From the NCBI GenBank assembly GCA_003248935.1, contig QFQF01000008.1, positions 124,001 to 188,000 on the forward strand: a stretch of DNA of 64,000 nt, given 5' to 3'. How positions within the stretch are numbered: the stretch's first letter is position 1; each line of letters starts with the position of its first letter. Both the position numbers and the translations under genes were made by a program. A model generated the notes under the pieces. It ran no database searches, was not told the DNA's origin, and saw nothing but the letters and a program-made list of their open reading frames with translations. This DNA comes from Sphingobium sp. (GTDB lineage: Bacteria; Pseudomonadota; Alphaproteobacteria; Sphingomonadales; Sphingomonadaceae). Positions 1-9,357 of the stretch are shown here, in pieces.

Positions 1-1
1 G

Positions 2-838
2 ACCGTCGCAATCGCCATCATCCCGCTTGTGTGGTGGCTGGCCCGATACGGCACGATCTTCCCGCCCGACTGGCGGGTCCGCCTGTTCGCGGGGGGGCTC
101 TGCTTCGCCTGCCTGCTGATTCCCATTGGCACGGAGACGCGCACCGGCCTCCTCTGCATCATCCTGCTCGCCGGACTGATGCTGCTGCACATGAAGCGCC
201 GGATCGCCTACGGCGCGCTGATCGCGGTCGGTGTGCTGGTCGCCATCCCCTTCCTCCCCGCCAGCTTCACTAGTCGCATGAACACGATCGAAGGTTATCA
301 GGGTGACGAGAGCGCATCGACCCGACTCGCCGTGTGGCGATGGACCTGGGACTATGCGAAAGAGCATCCGCTCGGCGGCGGGTTCGACGCCTATCGCGGT
401 AACAGCTTCACCTATCAGTCGGTCCGTATGCTCGGAAAGGGCGCGATGATGGAGACCGAGCGGCAGACGATCGTCGACAAGGGCCGCGCCTATCACAGCG
501 CCTATTTCGAGATGCTGGGCGAACAGGGCTATGCCGGCTTCCTGCTCTGGGCGCTGATCCACGGCATCTCGCTGGTCCGGACGGAGGGGATTCGCCGCCG
601 CTATCGCCGGCAGGACGGGCCTGACACGGCATGGATCGCCCCGCTTGCCCTTGCCCTTCAGCAGGGACATCTGATCTACCTGCTCGGCGCCCTCTTCATC
701 GGCATCGCGTACCAGCCGTTCGTGTTCATGCTGCTGGCGCTGCAGATCGGGCTCGACACCTATCTCGCGCGACTGCGCAAGGCGGGCGATGCCGCGCCGA
801 TCTTCGCGTCACCGACGACGCAGGCGCGCGCCGCATGA
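2..838 (+). CDS. O-antigen ligase / polymerase family protein, 5'-truncated by window edge
   Basis: The reading frame is open to the first base of the window, so the true start lies outside; 278 residues are visible. It is a polytopic membrane protein. The segment around residues 105-190 has the Wzy/WaaL-type signature: an RLAVW...W stretch, then HPLGGGFDAYRG, then YHSAYFEMLGEQGYAG. This family polymerises O-antigen or transfers glycans to lipid A or protein in the periplasm. The spacing also resembles the exosortase-A-associated O-glycosylation ligases, so the exact acceptor is open. The stop overlaps the start of the acyltransferase (ATGA), suggesting translational coupling inside a surface-polysaccharide locus that extends leftwards. 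Confidence 0.82.
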   Translation, partial: TVAIAIIPLVWWLARYGTIFPPDWRVRLFAGGLCFACLLIPIGTETRTGLLCIILLAGLMLLHMKRRIAYGALIAVGVLVAIPFLPASFTSRMNTIEGYQGDESASTRLAVWRWTWDYAKEHPLGGGFDAYRGNSFTYQSVRMLGKGAMMETERQTIVDKGRAYHSAYFEMLGEQGYAGFLLWALIHGISLVRTEGIRRRYRRQDGPDTAWIAPLALALQQGHLIYLLGALFIGIAYQPFVFMLLALQIGLDTYLARLRKAGDAAPIFASPTTQARAA

Positions 839-1920
839 TCGGCGAACTGCGCAGCCTGACCTCCGCACGCGGCATCGCCGCCTGGCTGGTCGTCCTCTAT
901 CATATCCGCTCGGGCGCGGCCGGGTGGGCGCCCGATTGGGCGATGGCGTTCGCGCACAAGGGCTATCTGGCCGTCGATTTCTTCTTCCTGCTCTCCGGCT
1001 TCGTCATCTACCTGTCCGCCTATCGCGCGTTCGCCCGGGACGGGATAGCGGCCACGCCCGCCTTCCTGCTGCGCAGGCTGGCGCGCATCTATCCGCTCTA
1101 TGCCGTGATCCTCGCCACAACCGTGCTGTTCGCCATGCTGCTGGAAGCAACCGGCCGCATCGATCCCAATTATCCCTGGGCTGAACTGCCGCTGCACGCC
1201 GCGATGTTCCAGAATTGGGGCTTCACCGACACGCTGCGATGGAACCATCCGGCCTGGTCGATCAGTACGGAATTCGCCGCCTATCTGCTGTTCCCGCTCC
1301 TCGTGCTTGGCACGCCGATCGGGCGCGCACGACGGCCCAACCTGCTGGGTGCGATGATGGTGACGATCGCCCTGCTGTCGATGATCCTGACCCTGAACGG
1401 CGAGGAGACGCTGGGCGGCAGCATCCCGCGCTTCGGCCTTGTCCGCTGTCTGGCGGAATTCGCGTGCGGGACCATGCTCTGCGCGTTCTGGATGCGCGGG
1501 CCGGATGGCGAACCCCGGGCTATCCTGATCGCGCTTGGCGGCGTTGTGCTGTTCTGGGGCCTCTGGCTGTTCGGCCTTGGGGCGGAGACCTGGGCATTCC
1601 CCGCCGGAGCCGCGTGCCTGATCCTCGCCCTCGCCCACGCGTCATTGATGCGGCGTAACCCGTTGCACTGGCGGCCATTCGTCTATCTGGGCGAGATCAG
1701 CTACGCGACTTACCTCGTCCACTACATGCTGTTCATCTGGTTCAAGATCGGCTTCGTCACCGACCCATGGTCGATCCCACCGGCCATACTCGCCGTGTTT
1801 CTGGCGCTGACGCTCGCTGTGTCCGTCCTGCTCCACCATCTGGTCGAGCGGCCGGGACGGCGACTGTTCGCCACGATACGTCCCCGCATTCCCGCGCGGC
1901 GCCTGCAGCAGCAACCCTGA
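835..1920 (+). CDS. Acyltransferase 3 family membrane protein
   Basis: This is a 361-residue polytopic membrane protein. The start at 835 is chosen because it overlaps the upstream stop (ATGA) and gives the typical N-terminus (LTSARGIAAWLVVLYH). The family's conserved His is in LYH near residue 22, followed by AVDFFFLLSGFVI. Acyltransferase-3 proteins O-acetylate or O-acylate sugars of exopolysaccharide, LPS or related glycans at the inner membrane. Its coupling to the preceding polymerase/ligase suggests it decorates the same polysaccharide. The specific substrate cannot be read from the sequence. Confidence 0.88.
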   Translation: MIGELRSLTSARGIAAWLVVLYHIRSGAAGWAPDWAMAFAHKGYLAVDFFFLLSGFVIYLSAYRAFARDGIAATPAFLLRRLARIYPLYAVILATTVLFAMLLEATGRIDPNYPWAELPLHAAMFQNWGFTDTLRWNHPAWSISTEFAAYLLFPLLVLGTPIGRARRPNLLGAMMVTIALLSMILTLNGEETLGGSIPRFGLVRCLAEFACGTMLCAFWMRGPDGEPRAILIALGGVVLFWGLWLFGLGAETWAFPAGAACLILALAHASLMRRNPLHWRPFVYLGEISYATYLVHYMLFIWFKIGFVTDPWSIPPAILAVFLALTLAVSVLLHHLVERPGRRLFATIRPRIPARRLQQQP

Positions 1921-2128
1921 CCGGCAGCGGCTGACTCGCGGAACGAAGCGGGCGGCAGTGGGTTCATGCGGCGGCGGACGAAACCGGCAAGGGCTTCGCC
2001 TGCCGCGCACGACCCGCTATCTACCCCGTCACGAGCGCGGCCAGCTTGCCCTCCTCGAGCAGATGGAGGATGCGCGGGGCAGCGAACCGGTCAGGCTGAC
2101 GGCCTGATCGCCAATACGAAGGACAGGC

Positions 2129-3292
2129 ATGACGACGGCGACGAAGACCGACCCCATCATCACCCTCCCAACCCAACCGATCCGTTTCGAGCAGCTGACG
2201 GACCTGACCGCCGCATGGATATCCGCCCACGCGGTTCAGATCATGATCGCGGCGGGCGCGGGCATTCTCGTCTATCTCGCGATCGCAGCGCTGCGCGAAT
2301 TCGGCAAGCGCCGCGCGCTCGCCGCCGCGACCCGCACGGAAGGCATGGGTTTCAGCACCGTCCTTGCCCGCGCCATTGCGAAGACGACGCATTTCTTCAT
2401 GGTGATGGTCGCCGCCCGGCTCGTCGCGGGGTACGCAAACCCGCCTGAACTGGTCCTGCGCACGGTGCAATTCCTGTTCACCGTTGCCGCCGTGTTCCAG
2501 GGCGCGATCTGGGCGCGGGAGATCATCCTGGGCTATATCGAAAAGCGTACGGGCGAAGAGGGCACCAGCGAAACCCTGCTGAACGCCATGGGCATTATCC
2601 GCCTGCTGGTCAGCGTCGCCCTGTTCGCCATCGCCACGGTCGTCGTCCTCGACAATCTGGGCGTCAACGTAACCGGCCTCGTCGCCGGTCTCGGCATCGG
2701 CGGCATCGCGATCGGCCTTGCCGCGCAGGGCATCTTCTCCGACCTGTTTGCAGCACTGTCGATCATCTTCGACAAGCCGTTCCGGCGGGGGGAGGTCATC
2801 ACCTATGACACCACCACGGCGCGGGTGGAGAAAATCGGCCTGAAGAGCACGCGGTTGCGCGCAGTGACGGGCGAGCGCAAGGTGATATCGAACGCCAACC
2901 TGCTGCAGAAGGAAATCACCGGGCTTCAGCATCTGGTGATGCGCAGGATCAAGTTCGCGATCGGCGTCATCTACCAGACGCCGCCGGAGACCTGCGCGCG
3001 CATTCCCGAGATGCTGAAGGAAGCGGTGGAGACAGTGAAAGGGGTGAGCTATCTGCACGCCGGCATCGTCGGCTTCGGCGCCAGCAGCATCGATTTCGAG
3101 CTGGAGTTCGACCTGTCCGACCCCGACAGCAACGATTATTTCAACTCGCGGCACCACGCGGCACTGGCGGTACTCAAGCGCCTCAATGACGAGGGCGTCG
3201 AGTTCGCCTATCCCACGCAGATGAGCTTTACCGCCGCACCGGATGGCAAAGCGATCATGCCCTACCCCCAGCGTCCGGCTGCCAAGGCCTGA
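2129..3292 (+). CDS. MscS-family mechanosensitive ion channel
   Basis: The protein has 387 residues with predicted membrane segments near 36-55, 86-101, 113-133, 156-176 and 181-205. The last is the Gly/Ala-rich pore helix typical of MscS (GLVAGLGIGGIAIGLAAQ), followed directly by FDKPFRRGEVI, the start of the beta domain that forms the cytoplasmic vestibule. It probably opens under membrane tension and releases solutes on osmotic downshock. It has more membrane segments than E. coli MscS and is one of the mid-sized relatives. It stands alone, with about 200 bp of non-coding DNA upstream. Confidence 0.9.
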   Translation: MTTATKTDPIITLPTQPIRFEQLTDLTAAWISAHAVQIMIAAGAGILVYLAIAALREFGKRRALAAATRTEGMGFSTVLARAIAKTTHFFMVMVAARLVAGYANPPELVLRTVQFLFTVAAVFQGAIWAREIILGYIEKRTGEEGTSETLLNAMGIIRLLVSVALFAIATVVVLDNLGVNVTGLVAGLGIGGIAIGLAAQGIFSDLFAALSIIFDKPFRRGEVITYDTTTARVEKIGLKSTRLRAVTGERKVISNANLLQKEITGLQHLVMRRIKFAIGVIYQTPPETCARIPEMLKEAVETVKGVSYLHAGIVGFGASSIDFELEFDLSDPDSNDYFNSRHHAALAVLKRLNDEGVEFAYPTQMSFTAAPDGKAIMPYPQRPAAKA

Positions 3293-3298
3293 GCCACC

Positions 3299-3616
3299 TC
3301 AGCCCGCCTCCGCCTGCACCAGGGGCTCGACGTCCTGCACGTCCTGTACCTCCGGCAGCTTGCGGCGGCGGAAGAAGCGGAACAGGCCGGTTTCCCGCGC
3401 CCACAGGTTGATACCCCGCGCTTCCGCCGCGCGCTGGAGGTCGCGGGCAAGGCTGCGCAGCTGACGGTCGTTCATCGCCACCAGCACGCGCTGATATTCA
3501 TGCGTCTCGAACTGCTCTTCGCTCTCCCCCACCTGGAGGGTGAGGACGCAGCCATAGCCGGTCATGATCCGCTGCCAGCCGGCAAGCGCGCCGGCAATCA
3601 ACTCCGGTTCAGCCAT
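3299..3616 (-). CDS. Conserved hypothetical protein, 105 aa
   Basis: A short soluble protein with no signal peptide or membrane segment. Its N-terminal half is mixed hydrophobic/charged (GWQRIMTGYGCVLTLQVGE), the middle is helical and Arg/Glu-rich, and an RRRK cluster precedes a Val/Gln-rich acidic tail. It starts with ATG and lies tail-to-tail with the MscS gene, only 6 bp between the two stops. I do not recognise a family and assign no function. The clean frame and codon use support a real gene. Confidence 0.6.
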   Translation of the reverse strand: MAEPELIAGALAGWQRIMTGYGCVLTLQVGESEEQFETHEYQRVLVAMNDRQLRSLARDLQRAAEARGINLWARETGLFRFFRRRKLPEVQDVQDVEPLVQAEAG

Positions 3617-3728
3617 ATCCGGCTCCCATTGCGCTCATCGAGGCGTCCCCGCGCAACGCACTTCGCCGCCCGGGCCCCTTCTGAATCGGCGCGGCTGCGG
3701 CGTCAACACCCACTTGCGCCGATCAGCC

Positions 3729-4697
3729 TCACCCCCAGAGCGTACCGGGATACAGCACCCCGTCCCGCATCGTCAGCGCGCCCTCCCGATCGTCCGCCAG
3801 CAGCAAAGCGCCGTCGAGATCAACCCATTCGGCCCCCTGCGCCGCCAGAAATGCGGGCGCGATCCCGAGCGAGGTGCCAAGCATGCAGCCGACCATGATG
3901 CGCTGCCCCCGCGCCTGCCCGGCTGCACGCAGCGCGAGCGCGGCCGTCAGCCCGCCCGCCTTGTCCAGCTTGATGTTGATCGCCGCGAAATCCCCAAGCC
4001 GGTCGAGGTCATCAACCGTGTGGCAGCTTTCGTCGGCGCAGAAAGGCACCGGCGCGACGACGCCCTTCAGCAATGCCTCCTGCCCATGGATAACCGGCTG
4101 CTCGATCATCTCGACGCCGAGCGCCGCGAGCGCACGCGCCTCGACCGCGATGTCGAGGCCGGTCCAGCTTTCATTGGCGTCGACGATCAGCCGGACGGAT
4201 GGCGCACCGGCGCGCACCGCCGCCACCCGGCCCCGGTCTCCCTCGCCCGTCAGCTTGCACTTGAGCAGGGCAAAGCCCCGCGCCGCAGCGGCGCGCGCAT
4301 CCGCCTCCATCCGCGCGGGTTCCCCCAGGCTGATCGTGAAGGCCGTGGGCAGCGCCGCCGGTTCCTGCAATCCGGCCAGTCTCCATATCGGCTGGCCGGA
4401 TCGCTTCGCTTCCAGATCCCAGAGCGCGCAATCGAGCGCATTGCGCGCCGCGCCGCGCGGCATTCTGGACAGAAGCGCCATCCGGTCGAGCGGACCGTCA
4501 TAGCCCTCAATCGCGGCGGCGCATCCTTCGGCCGTCTCGCCCTCATAATAGATCGCGGTGCCCTCACCCCGGCCGATATGCGTGCCATCCCCCACAGTGC
4601 AGACAATGACGTCGACATGGGTCTTCGCCCCCCGGCTGATGACAAAGGAACCGGCGACCGGCCAGCGTTCCACGGCGACGGACAGGATTTCGATCAT
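3729..4697 (-). CDS. L-Ala-D/L-Glu (dipeptide) epimerase, enolase superfamily
   Basis: 322 residues, a normal length for this family. The enolase-superfamily residues are visible in order: KCK (catalytic Lys pair) near residues 143-145, VDANE (first metal ligand) near 170, EQP, ADES and NIKLDKAGGL near 245 (second acid/base Lys). The capping domain is N-terminal. Relatives epimerise L-Ala-D-Glu from murein peptides to L-Ala-L-Glu, a step in cell-wall recycling in the cytoplasm; related enzymes act on other dipeptides, so substrate range is uncertain. It stands alone, divergent from the methyltransferase fusion gene. Confidence 0.85.
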   Translation of the reverse strand: MIEILSVAVERWPVAGSFVISRGAKTHVDVIVCTVGDGTHIGRGEGTAIYYEGETAEGCAAAIEGYDGPLDRMALLSRMPRGAARNALDCALWDLEAKRSGQPIWRLAGLQEPAALPTAFTISLGEPARMEADARAAAARGFALLKCKLTGEGDRGRVAAVRAGAPSVRLIVDANESWTGLDIAVEARALAALGVEMIEQPVIHGQEALLKGVVAPVPFCADESCHTVDDLDRLGDFAAINIKLDKAGGLTAALALRAAGQARGQRIMVGCMLGTSLGIAPAFLAAQGAEWVDLDGALLLADDREGALTMRDGVLYPGTLWG

Positions 4698-4798
4698 GCG
4701 GGTTTCTTAAGCGGGAAGCGGATGCCGCGCAAAGGGCGATGGGCTTCCTTCATCCACGGCCGGGAGATAGGGATGGCGGGTAACGCCGGGAGGACGGA

Positions 4799-6091
4799 AT
4801 GACTTCACGTGAACTGACGGGCCTTCTTCCCCTCGCCGAAAGCCCAGAGCACAGGAGCGCACGCGCCGCGGCGAGCGACCTTGCCTGGCGCATCGGCTTT
4901 GGCGCGATCACCTGGCCCTGGCTCCTGCGCAGCCTGTGGGGCGGGCGAAAGGCCGACAAGCGGGCATTGCTCGACGCGCTCGCGCTTCCTCATGACGCCC
5001 TCCCGCATCTGGGAAGCTGGAAGGCCGACACGGGATTTCTGCGACACATCGTCGAGCAGATCGCACGGCTGCGCCCGGCCAATGTCGTCGAACTGGGCGC
5101 CGGCGCCTCCACTCTGGTGGCCGCCAAGGCCCTTGCGCTGCACGGTGGCGGACGCCTCACCAGTTTCGACCAGCATGCCGGATTCGTCGAGGCGACGAAC
5201 ACCTGGCTGGAGGATCATGGCCTGTCGGTCGACCTGCGGCACGCGCCGCTTGAAGCCGGAGAGACCGACTGGCCGGGCCGCTGGTACCGAATCGACCGCC
5301 TGCCCGAGACGATCGACCTTATCATCATCGACGGTCCCCCGTGGGCGGTGCATCCGCTGGTGCGCGGCGGGGCCGAAACCCTGTTCAGCCGCCTGCGCCC
5401 CGGCGGGGTGATCCTGCTCGACGACGCGGCGCGGCCCGGGGAACGGCTTGTCACGCGTCGGTGGGTACGGTCGTGGCCGGGCATCGATTTCCATCTGGCG
5501 ACCGACGGGACCAAGGGAACGCTGGTCGGCATCAAGCGCGCGGGCGGCCTGTCGCGTCCGGCCGCCAACGACAATGGCCGGATGCTGAGGCAGCTTGGCC
5601 GTGCGGCCTGCCTTTGCGCGCTGATCGCGGCTGGCTGGGTGGCGCGGGACACGTTGGGCGAGGCGCCCGTTCAGGCGCAATCCACCGCTTTCGTCGAGGA
5701 GGCCGCGGCATCCCATCGTACCAGCCTGCTGCGGGAAGCGATGCGGTCTCAGATCGAGAGCCCGAAGATCGATGCGGCGGAAATCGGGCGCTCGACCGGC
5801 ATCACGCTGCCCGTCCTGCCCACTGGCTGGCACGTGCGCGACGTGCAGATCTACCCGTCCAGCGGCGCCCCGGCGGTTGCCGTGTCCCTGACCACTCCGC
5901 GCGGCGAAACGGTGTCGCTGTTTGCGGACAAGGCCGAGACACCTGCGGAGGCAATCCCGATGATCGCCAACGATGCGGGGGAGAATGTCGCCTACTGGGA
6001 AGTCGGCGACGCGGCATTCGCACTCACCGGCACGCTGACGCCCGCGCGGACGATGGAACTGGCCTCGGCCGTCGCGACGCGCGGCACCTGA
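4799..6091 (+). CDS. Fusion: SAM methyltransferase-like domain + transmembrane anti-sigma-type C-terminal domain
   Basis: 430 residues in two unrelated parts. Residues about 60-245 form a class I SAM-dependent methyltransferase-like fold: motif I VVELGAGAST (96-105), DGPPWAVHP (178-186) and GGVILLDDA (202-210). A Pro/Asn linker (253-259) leads to one membrane helix (about 266-282). Residues 295-430 then resemble the extracytoplasmic half of sphingomonad transmembrane anti-sigma factors (SLLREAMRSQIESP, TLPVLPTGW, VQIYPSS, VAYWEVGDAAFAL). The cytoplasmic sigma-binding domain expected before the helix is replaced by the methyltransferase. No sigma gene is adjacent. The family calls are from pattern memory; the two-part layout is visible directly. 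Confidence 0.75.
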   Translation: MTSRELTGLLPLAESPEHRSARAAASDLAWRIGFGAITWPWLLRSLWGGRKADKRALLDALALPHDALPHLGSWKADTGFLRHIVEQIARLRPANVVELGAGASTLVAAKALALHGGGRLTSFDQHAGFVEATNTWLEDHGLSVDLRHAPLEAGETDWPGRWYRIDRLPETIDLIIIDGPPWAVHPLVRGGAETLFSRLRPGGVILLDDAARPGERLVTRRWVRSWPGIDFHLATDGTKGTLVGIKRAGGLSRPAANDNGRMLRQLGRAACLCALIAAGWVARDTLGEAPVQAQSTAFVEEAAASHRTSLLREAMRSQIESPKIDAAEIGRSTGITLPVLPTGWHVRDVQIYPSSGAPAVAVSLTTPRGETVSLFADKAETPAEAIPMIANDAGENVAYWEVGDAAFALTGTLTPARTMELASAVATRGT

Positions 6092-6094
6092 CGA

Positions 6095-7336
6095 TCAGGC
6101 GGCGGCCTTCTCCGCCTCCTCGAACGTGCCGATCCATTGCTCCAGCACCGGCGCGATACGCGTACGCCACTTGCTGCCGTTGAAAATACCATAGTGACCG
6201 ACATTCTCGGCCATGTAGTATTTCTTGTACTTTGCGGGCAGGCCGGTTGCGATCGTCAACGCCGCCTTGGTCTGGCCCAGGCCCGAAATATCGTCCTTCT
6301 CGCCTTCGATCGCGAGCAGGCCGATATCTTTGATCGCGGCGGGATCGACGCGGACACCGCGATGCATCAGCTTGCCGTCGGGCAGGCTGTGCTTCTGGAA
6401 CACCTCGCTCACCGTCTGGAGGTAGAACTCGGCCGTCATGTCGCACACGGAGCGATATTCGTCGTAGAAGCGCTTGGTCGCGTCAGCACCCTCTTCATCG
6501 CCCTGCACCAGATGCTTGAACATCTCCCAGTGACTGATCATGTGGTTGCCAAGGTTCATCGTCATGAAGCCGGCAAGCTGCATGAAACCGGGATAGACCC
6601 TGCGACCGGCGCCCTGATACTGGAACGGCACCGTCGCGACGACATTCTGGTCGAACCAGGTCAGCGGCCGCTCCGTCGCGAGCTGGTTGACGGCGGTCGG
6701 AGCTTCACGCGTGTCGATCGGTCCGCCCATCATCGTCAGCGTCCGGGGACGACAGGGATGGTTTTCCGCCGCCATCAACGCAGCTGCGGCATAACAGGGA
6801 ACCGACGGCTGGCATACCGCGAGCATATGCGTGCCCGGGCCGATGTGCACCAGCCAGTCCTTTATATAGTCGATATAGTCGTCGAGGTCGAAGTCACCCT
6901 CCGACAGGGAAACGTTGCGTGCATCGCGCCAGTCGGTGATCCACACGTCATGCCCGGGCAGCATCCGCTCCACCGTTCCGCGCAGCAGCGTGGCGAAGTG
7001 GCCGGACATCGGCGCCGCGATCAACAGCTTGGGCGCGCCGGGCTTCACACCCTTGCGCACGAAATGCTTGAGCTGGCCGAAGGGTTTGCGCGCCTCGATC
7101 CGCTCCTCGACAGCGACGTCCTTTCCGTCGACGATGACATGGTCGAAGCCGAAATCCGGCTTGCCACGGGGCGCGGCCGCATGGGCGAACACGTCGAGAG
7201 CGGAGGCCATGACCGGACCGCCGCCGAAATAGGCGAGCGGATTTGCCGGGTTGGTCAGCAGTTCGGCACCGGCATTCGCCAGGGCGCTGGCACCGGCAAG
7301 CAGGCTGCGCTGCATCTCATAGGCCTGATAGAGCAT
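6095..7336 (-). CDS. phaZ: Intracellular polyhydroxyalkanoate (PHB) depolymerase
   Basis: 413 residues from the ATG at 7336, preceded by a GAGGCGG ribosome-binding site; the longer frame to 7369 lacks one. The sequence has the hallmarks of the intracellular depolymerase of PHB granules: an oxyanion stretch PMSGHFATLLRG, PGHDVWITDWRDAR, and the nucleophile box CQPSVP, where Cys (about residue 175) replaces the usual Ser. A C-terminal GHYGIF carries the catalytic His (about 381). It hydrolyses native granule polyester for carbon release. No synthase or phasin is nearby. The stop lies 3 bp from the stop of the convergent fusion gene. Confidence 0.93.
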   Translation of the reverse strand: MLYQAYEMQRSLLAGASALANAGAELLTNPANPLAYFGGGPVMASALDVFAHAAAPRGKPDFGFDHVIVDGKDVAVEERIEARKPFGQLKHFVRKGVKPGAPKLLIAAPMSGHFATLLRGTVERMLPGHDVWITDWRDARNVSLSEGDFDLDDYIDYIKDWLVHIGPGTHMLAVCQPSVPCYAAAALMAAENHPCRPRTLTMMGGPIDTREAPTAVNQLATERPLTWFDQNVVATVPFQYQGAGRRVYPGFMQLAGFMTMNLGNHMISHWEMFKHLVQGDEEGADATKRFYDEYRSVCDMTAEFYLQTVSEVFQKHSLPDGKLMHRGVRVDPAAIKDIGLLAIEGEKDDISGLGQTKAALTIATGLPAKYKKYYMAENVGHYGIFNGSKWRTRIAPVLEQWIGTFEEAEKAAA

Positions 7337-7487
7337 GTTCCGCCTCGAATCCGTTTTCGTCCCTCTCAATGGGGACGCGCTGCTTAATCCATTATATACC
7401 GCAACGCAAAAAATCCCTTCAAGGGTCCATCACCACCCTCCCTTGTACCCGATTGAGACGATCGGCCGTGCCTGCTAAGCGGCGGGG

Positions 7488-9284
7488 ATGACCCAGACGG
7501 ACGTTCAGCCTCCCGCCCAGAAGATTGACAGCGAAGGCAAGGGGCGACTGTCCAGCCTCGGCATGATCTGGACGGCGGCCTGCCGCTATCCGGGGCGGCT
7601 GGCCGCAGCGGCCCTCGCCCTGCTGCTGGCGGCCACGTCCACGCTCGCCATTCCCAGCGGCTTCCGGCTGGTGATCGACCGGGGTTTCGCCGCCGGCGGG
7701 CACAGCGACAATATCGGCCGCTGGTTTCAGTATCTGCTGCTGATCGTGATCATTATGGCGATCTCCACTGCTCTGCGCTTCTATTTCGTATCGTGGCTCG
7801 GCGAGCGGGTTGTCGCGGACATCCGCATCGCGGTGCAGCGCAACCTGTTGCGTCAGGCCCCCCGTTATTTCGAGGAAAACCGGCCGTCGGAAATCGCCTC
7901 GCGCATGACGGCGGACACGGCGATCATCGAGCAGATCGTCGGCTCCACCGTGTCCATCGCGCTGCGCAATCTGGTGATGGGTGTCGGCGGCCTCATCTAC
8001 CTGTTCACGATCGCGCCGAAGCTGACCGGTCTCCTGCTCCTCGGTCTGCCCCTCGTCACACTGCCGATGGTGCTGATGGGCCGCCGCGTCCGCGCGCTCT
8101 CCCGCTCAAGCCAGGACCGGCTCGCCGACATCGGCAGCGTCACGTCGGAAGTGCTCGGCGCGATGAAGATCGTCCAGGCCTTCGGACAGGAGGGCCGGGA
8201 AGCCAGCCGGTTTGGCGAAACCGTGGAGCGCGGCTTCGGCACCGCCAAACGGCGCATCGTCATGCGCGCCTGCATGACGGCGGTGGTGATCACCCTGATG
8301 TTCGGATCGATCACGCTCGTCATGTGGCAGGGCGCGCTGGACGTCGCCGCCGGTCGCCTTTCGGGCGGAAGCATCGCCGCCTTCGTGCTGACCGGTGGTC
8401 TGGTCGCGGGTGCCTTCGGCGCCCTGACGGAGGTCTGGGGCGACCTGCTGCGTGGCGCCGGTGCCGCCGGACGCCTGCATGAACTGATGATCGCGAGGCC
8501 CGACCTGCCCGTCCCCGCGCATCCCAAGTCCGTCCGGACGGAGGGCGGGGCGCAGTTGATGTTCGACAATGTCGACTTCCGCTATCCCACGCGCCCCGAC
8601 GTGGCCGCCCTGTCCCATTTCTCCCTGACCATCGAGCCTGGCGAGACCGTCGCGGTCGTCGGGCCGTCGGGCGCGGGCAAATCGACCCTGATCCAGCTTG
8701 CCCAGCGGTTCTATGATCCGGAGGCGGGCACCGTGCGCCTGAACGGCGTTTCGTTGAAAGACGCCGATATCGCCGACGTACGCGGCGCAATGGCGATGGT
8801 GCCGCAGGAAAGCGTGATCTTCGCCGCCTCCGCGCGCGATAATCTGCGCTACGGCAAATGGGACGCAAGCGATGACGACATCTGGGCGGCGGCGCGTGCG
8901 GCCAACGCGGAGGATTTTCTGCGCGCCCTGCCGGAAGGGCTGGACAGCTTCATGGGCGAAGGCGGCACACGCCTGTCCGGCGGACAGCGCCAGCGACTGG
9001 CGATAGCCCGCGCACTGTTGCGCGATGCGCCCATCCTGCTGCTTGACGAAGCCACGTCCGCGCTGGATGCCCAGTCCGAGAGGCTGGTGCAGGACGCGCT
9101 GGAACAATTGATGCGCGGCCGTACGACCATCGTCATCGCCCATCGCCTCGCCACCGTCCGGGCTGCCGACAGGATTATCGTGATGGATGGCGGCCGCATC
9201 GTGGAACAGGGCACCCACGCGGAACTGTCCGCGCGCGATGGACTTTACGCCCATCTTGCCCGGCTCCAGTTCCAGGAGGCCTGA
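7488..9284 (+). CDS. ABC transporter, fused permease/ATPase (MsbA/LmrA-like half-transporter)
   Basis: 598 residues. The N-terminal 320 form a six-helix exporter membrane domain with the intracellular loop ENRPSEIASRMTADT. The C-terminal nucleotide-binding domain has Walker A GPSGAGKST (about 391-399), Q-loop PQES, signature LSGGQRQR (about 495) and Walker B ILLLDEATSALD (about 516). It should act as a homodimer in the inner membrane, exporting lipid or hydrophobic compounds. The substrate cannot be deduced. It is divergent from phaZ and followed by a strong hairpin terminator. Confidence 0.92.
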   Translation: MTQTDVQPPAQKIDSEGKGRLSSLGMIWTAACRYPGRLAAAALALLLAATSTLAIPSGFRLVIDRGFAAGGHSDNIGRWFQYLLLIVIIMAISTALRFYFVSWLGERVVADIRIAVQRNLLRQAPRYFEENRPSEIASRMTADTAIIEQIVGSTVSIALRNLVMGVGGLIYLFTIAPKLTGLLLLGLPLVTLPMVLMGRRVRALSRSSQDRLADIGSVTSEVLGAMKIVQAFGQEGREASRFGETVERGFGTAKRRIVMRACMTAVVITLMFGSITLVMWQGALDVAAGRLSGGSIAAFVLTGGLVAGAFGALTEVWGDLLRGAGAAGRLHELMIARPDLPVPAHPKSVRTEGGAQLMFDNVDFRYPTRPDVAALSHFSLTIEPGETVAVVGPSGAGKSTLIQLAQRFYDPEAGTVRLNGVSLKDADIADVRGAMAMVPQESVIFAASARDNLRYGKWDASDDDIWAAARAANAEDFLRALPEGLDSFMGEGGTRLSGGQRQRLAIARALLRDAPILLLDEATSALDAQSERLVQDALEQLMRGRTTIVIAHRLATVRAADRIIVMDGGRIVEQGTHAELSARDGLYAHLARLQFQEA

Positions 9285-9297
9285 GCCCTGCCTATGA

Positions 9298-9335
9298 GGA
9301 AAGGGGACGGAAGCACATGTTTCCGTCCCCTTTCC
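9298..9335. terminator. Hairpin terminator after the ABC transporter gene
   Basis: A perfect 15-bp inverted repeat (left arm 9298-9312, right arm 9321-9335, 8-nt loop) lies 13 bp after the ABC transporter stop. The right arm ends in CCCTTTCC on the plus strand and no long T-run follows. Its position between convergent genes suggests it ends transcription from both sides. Confidence 0.75.
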
Positions 9336-9357
9336 ATATCCGCCAAGTCAGGTGGCC

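Noticed and set aside
2021..2128. Minus-strand frame ending RILHLLEEGKLAALVTG, next to another frame MPVLRIGDQAVSLTG
   Set aside because: The two pieces look protein-like and may be a frameshifted relic, but they are under 40 codons and I recognise no family.
1966..2448. 160-codon plus-strand frame over the MscS start
   Set aside because: It is a shadow of the MscS gene in another frame, without a conserved domain.
4722..4802. 26-codon ORF before the methyltransferase fusion gene, overlapping its start
   Set aside because: No ribosome-binding site and no recognisable peptide; one overlap alone is weak evidence.
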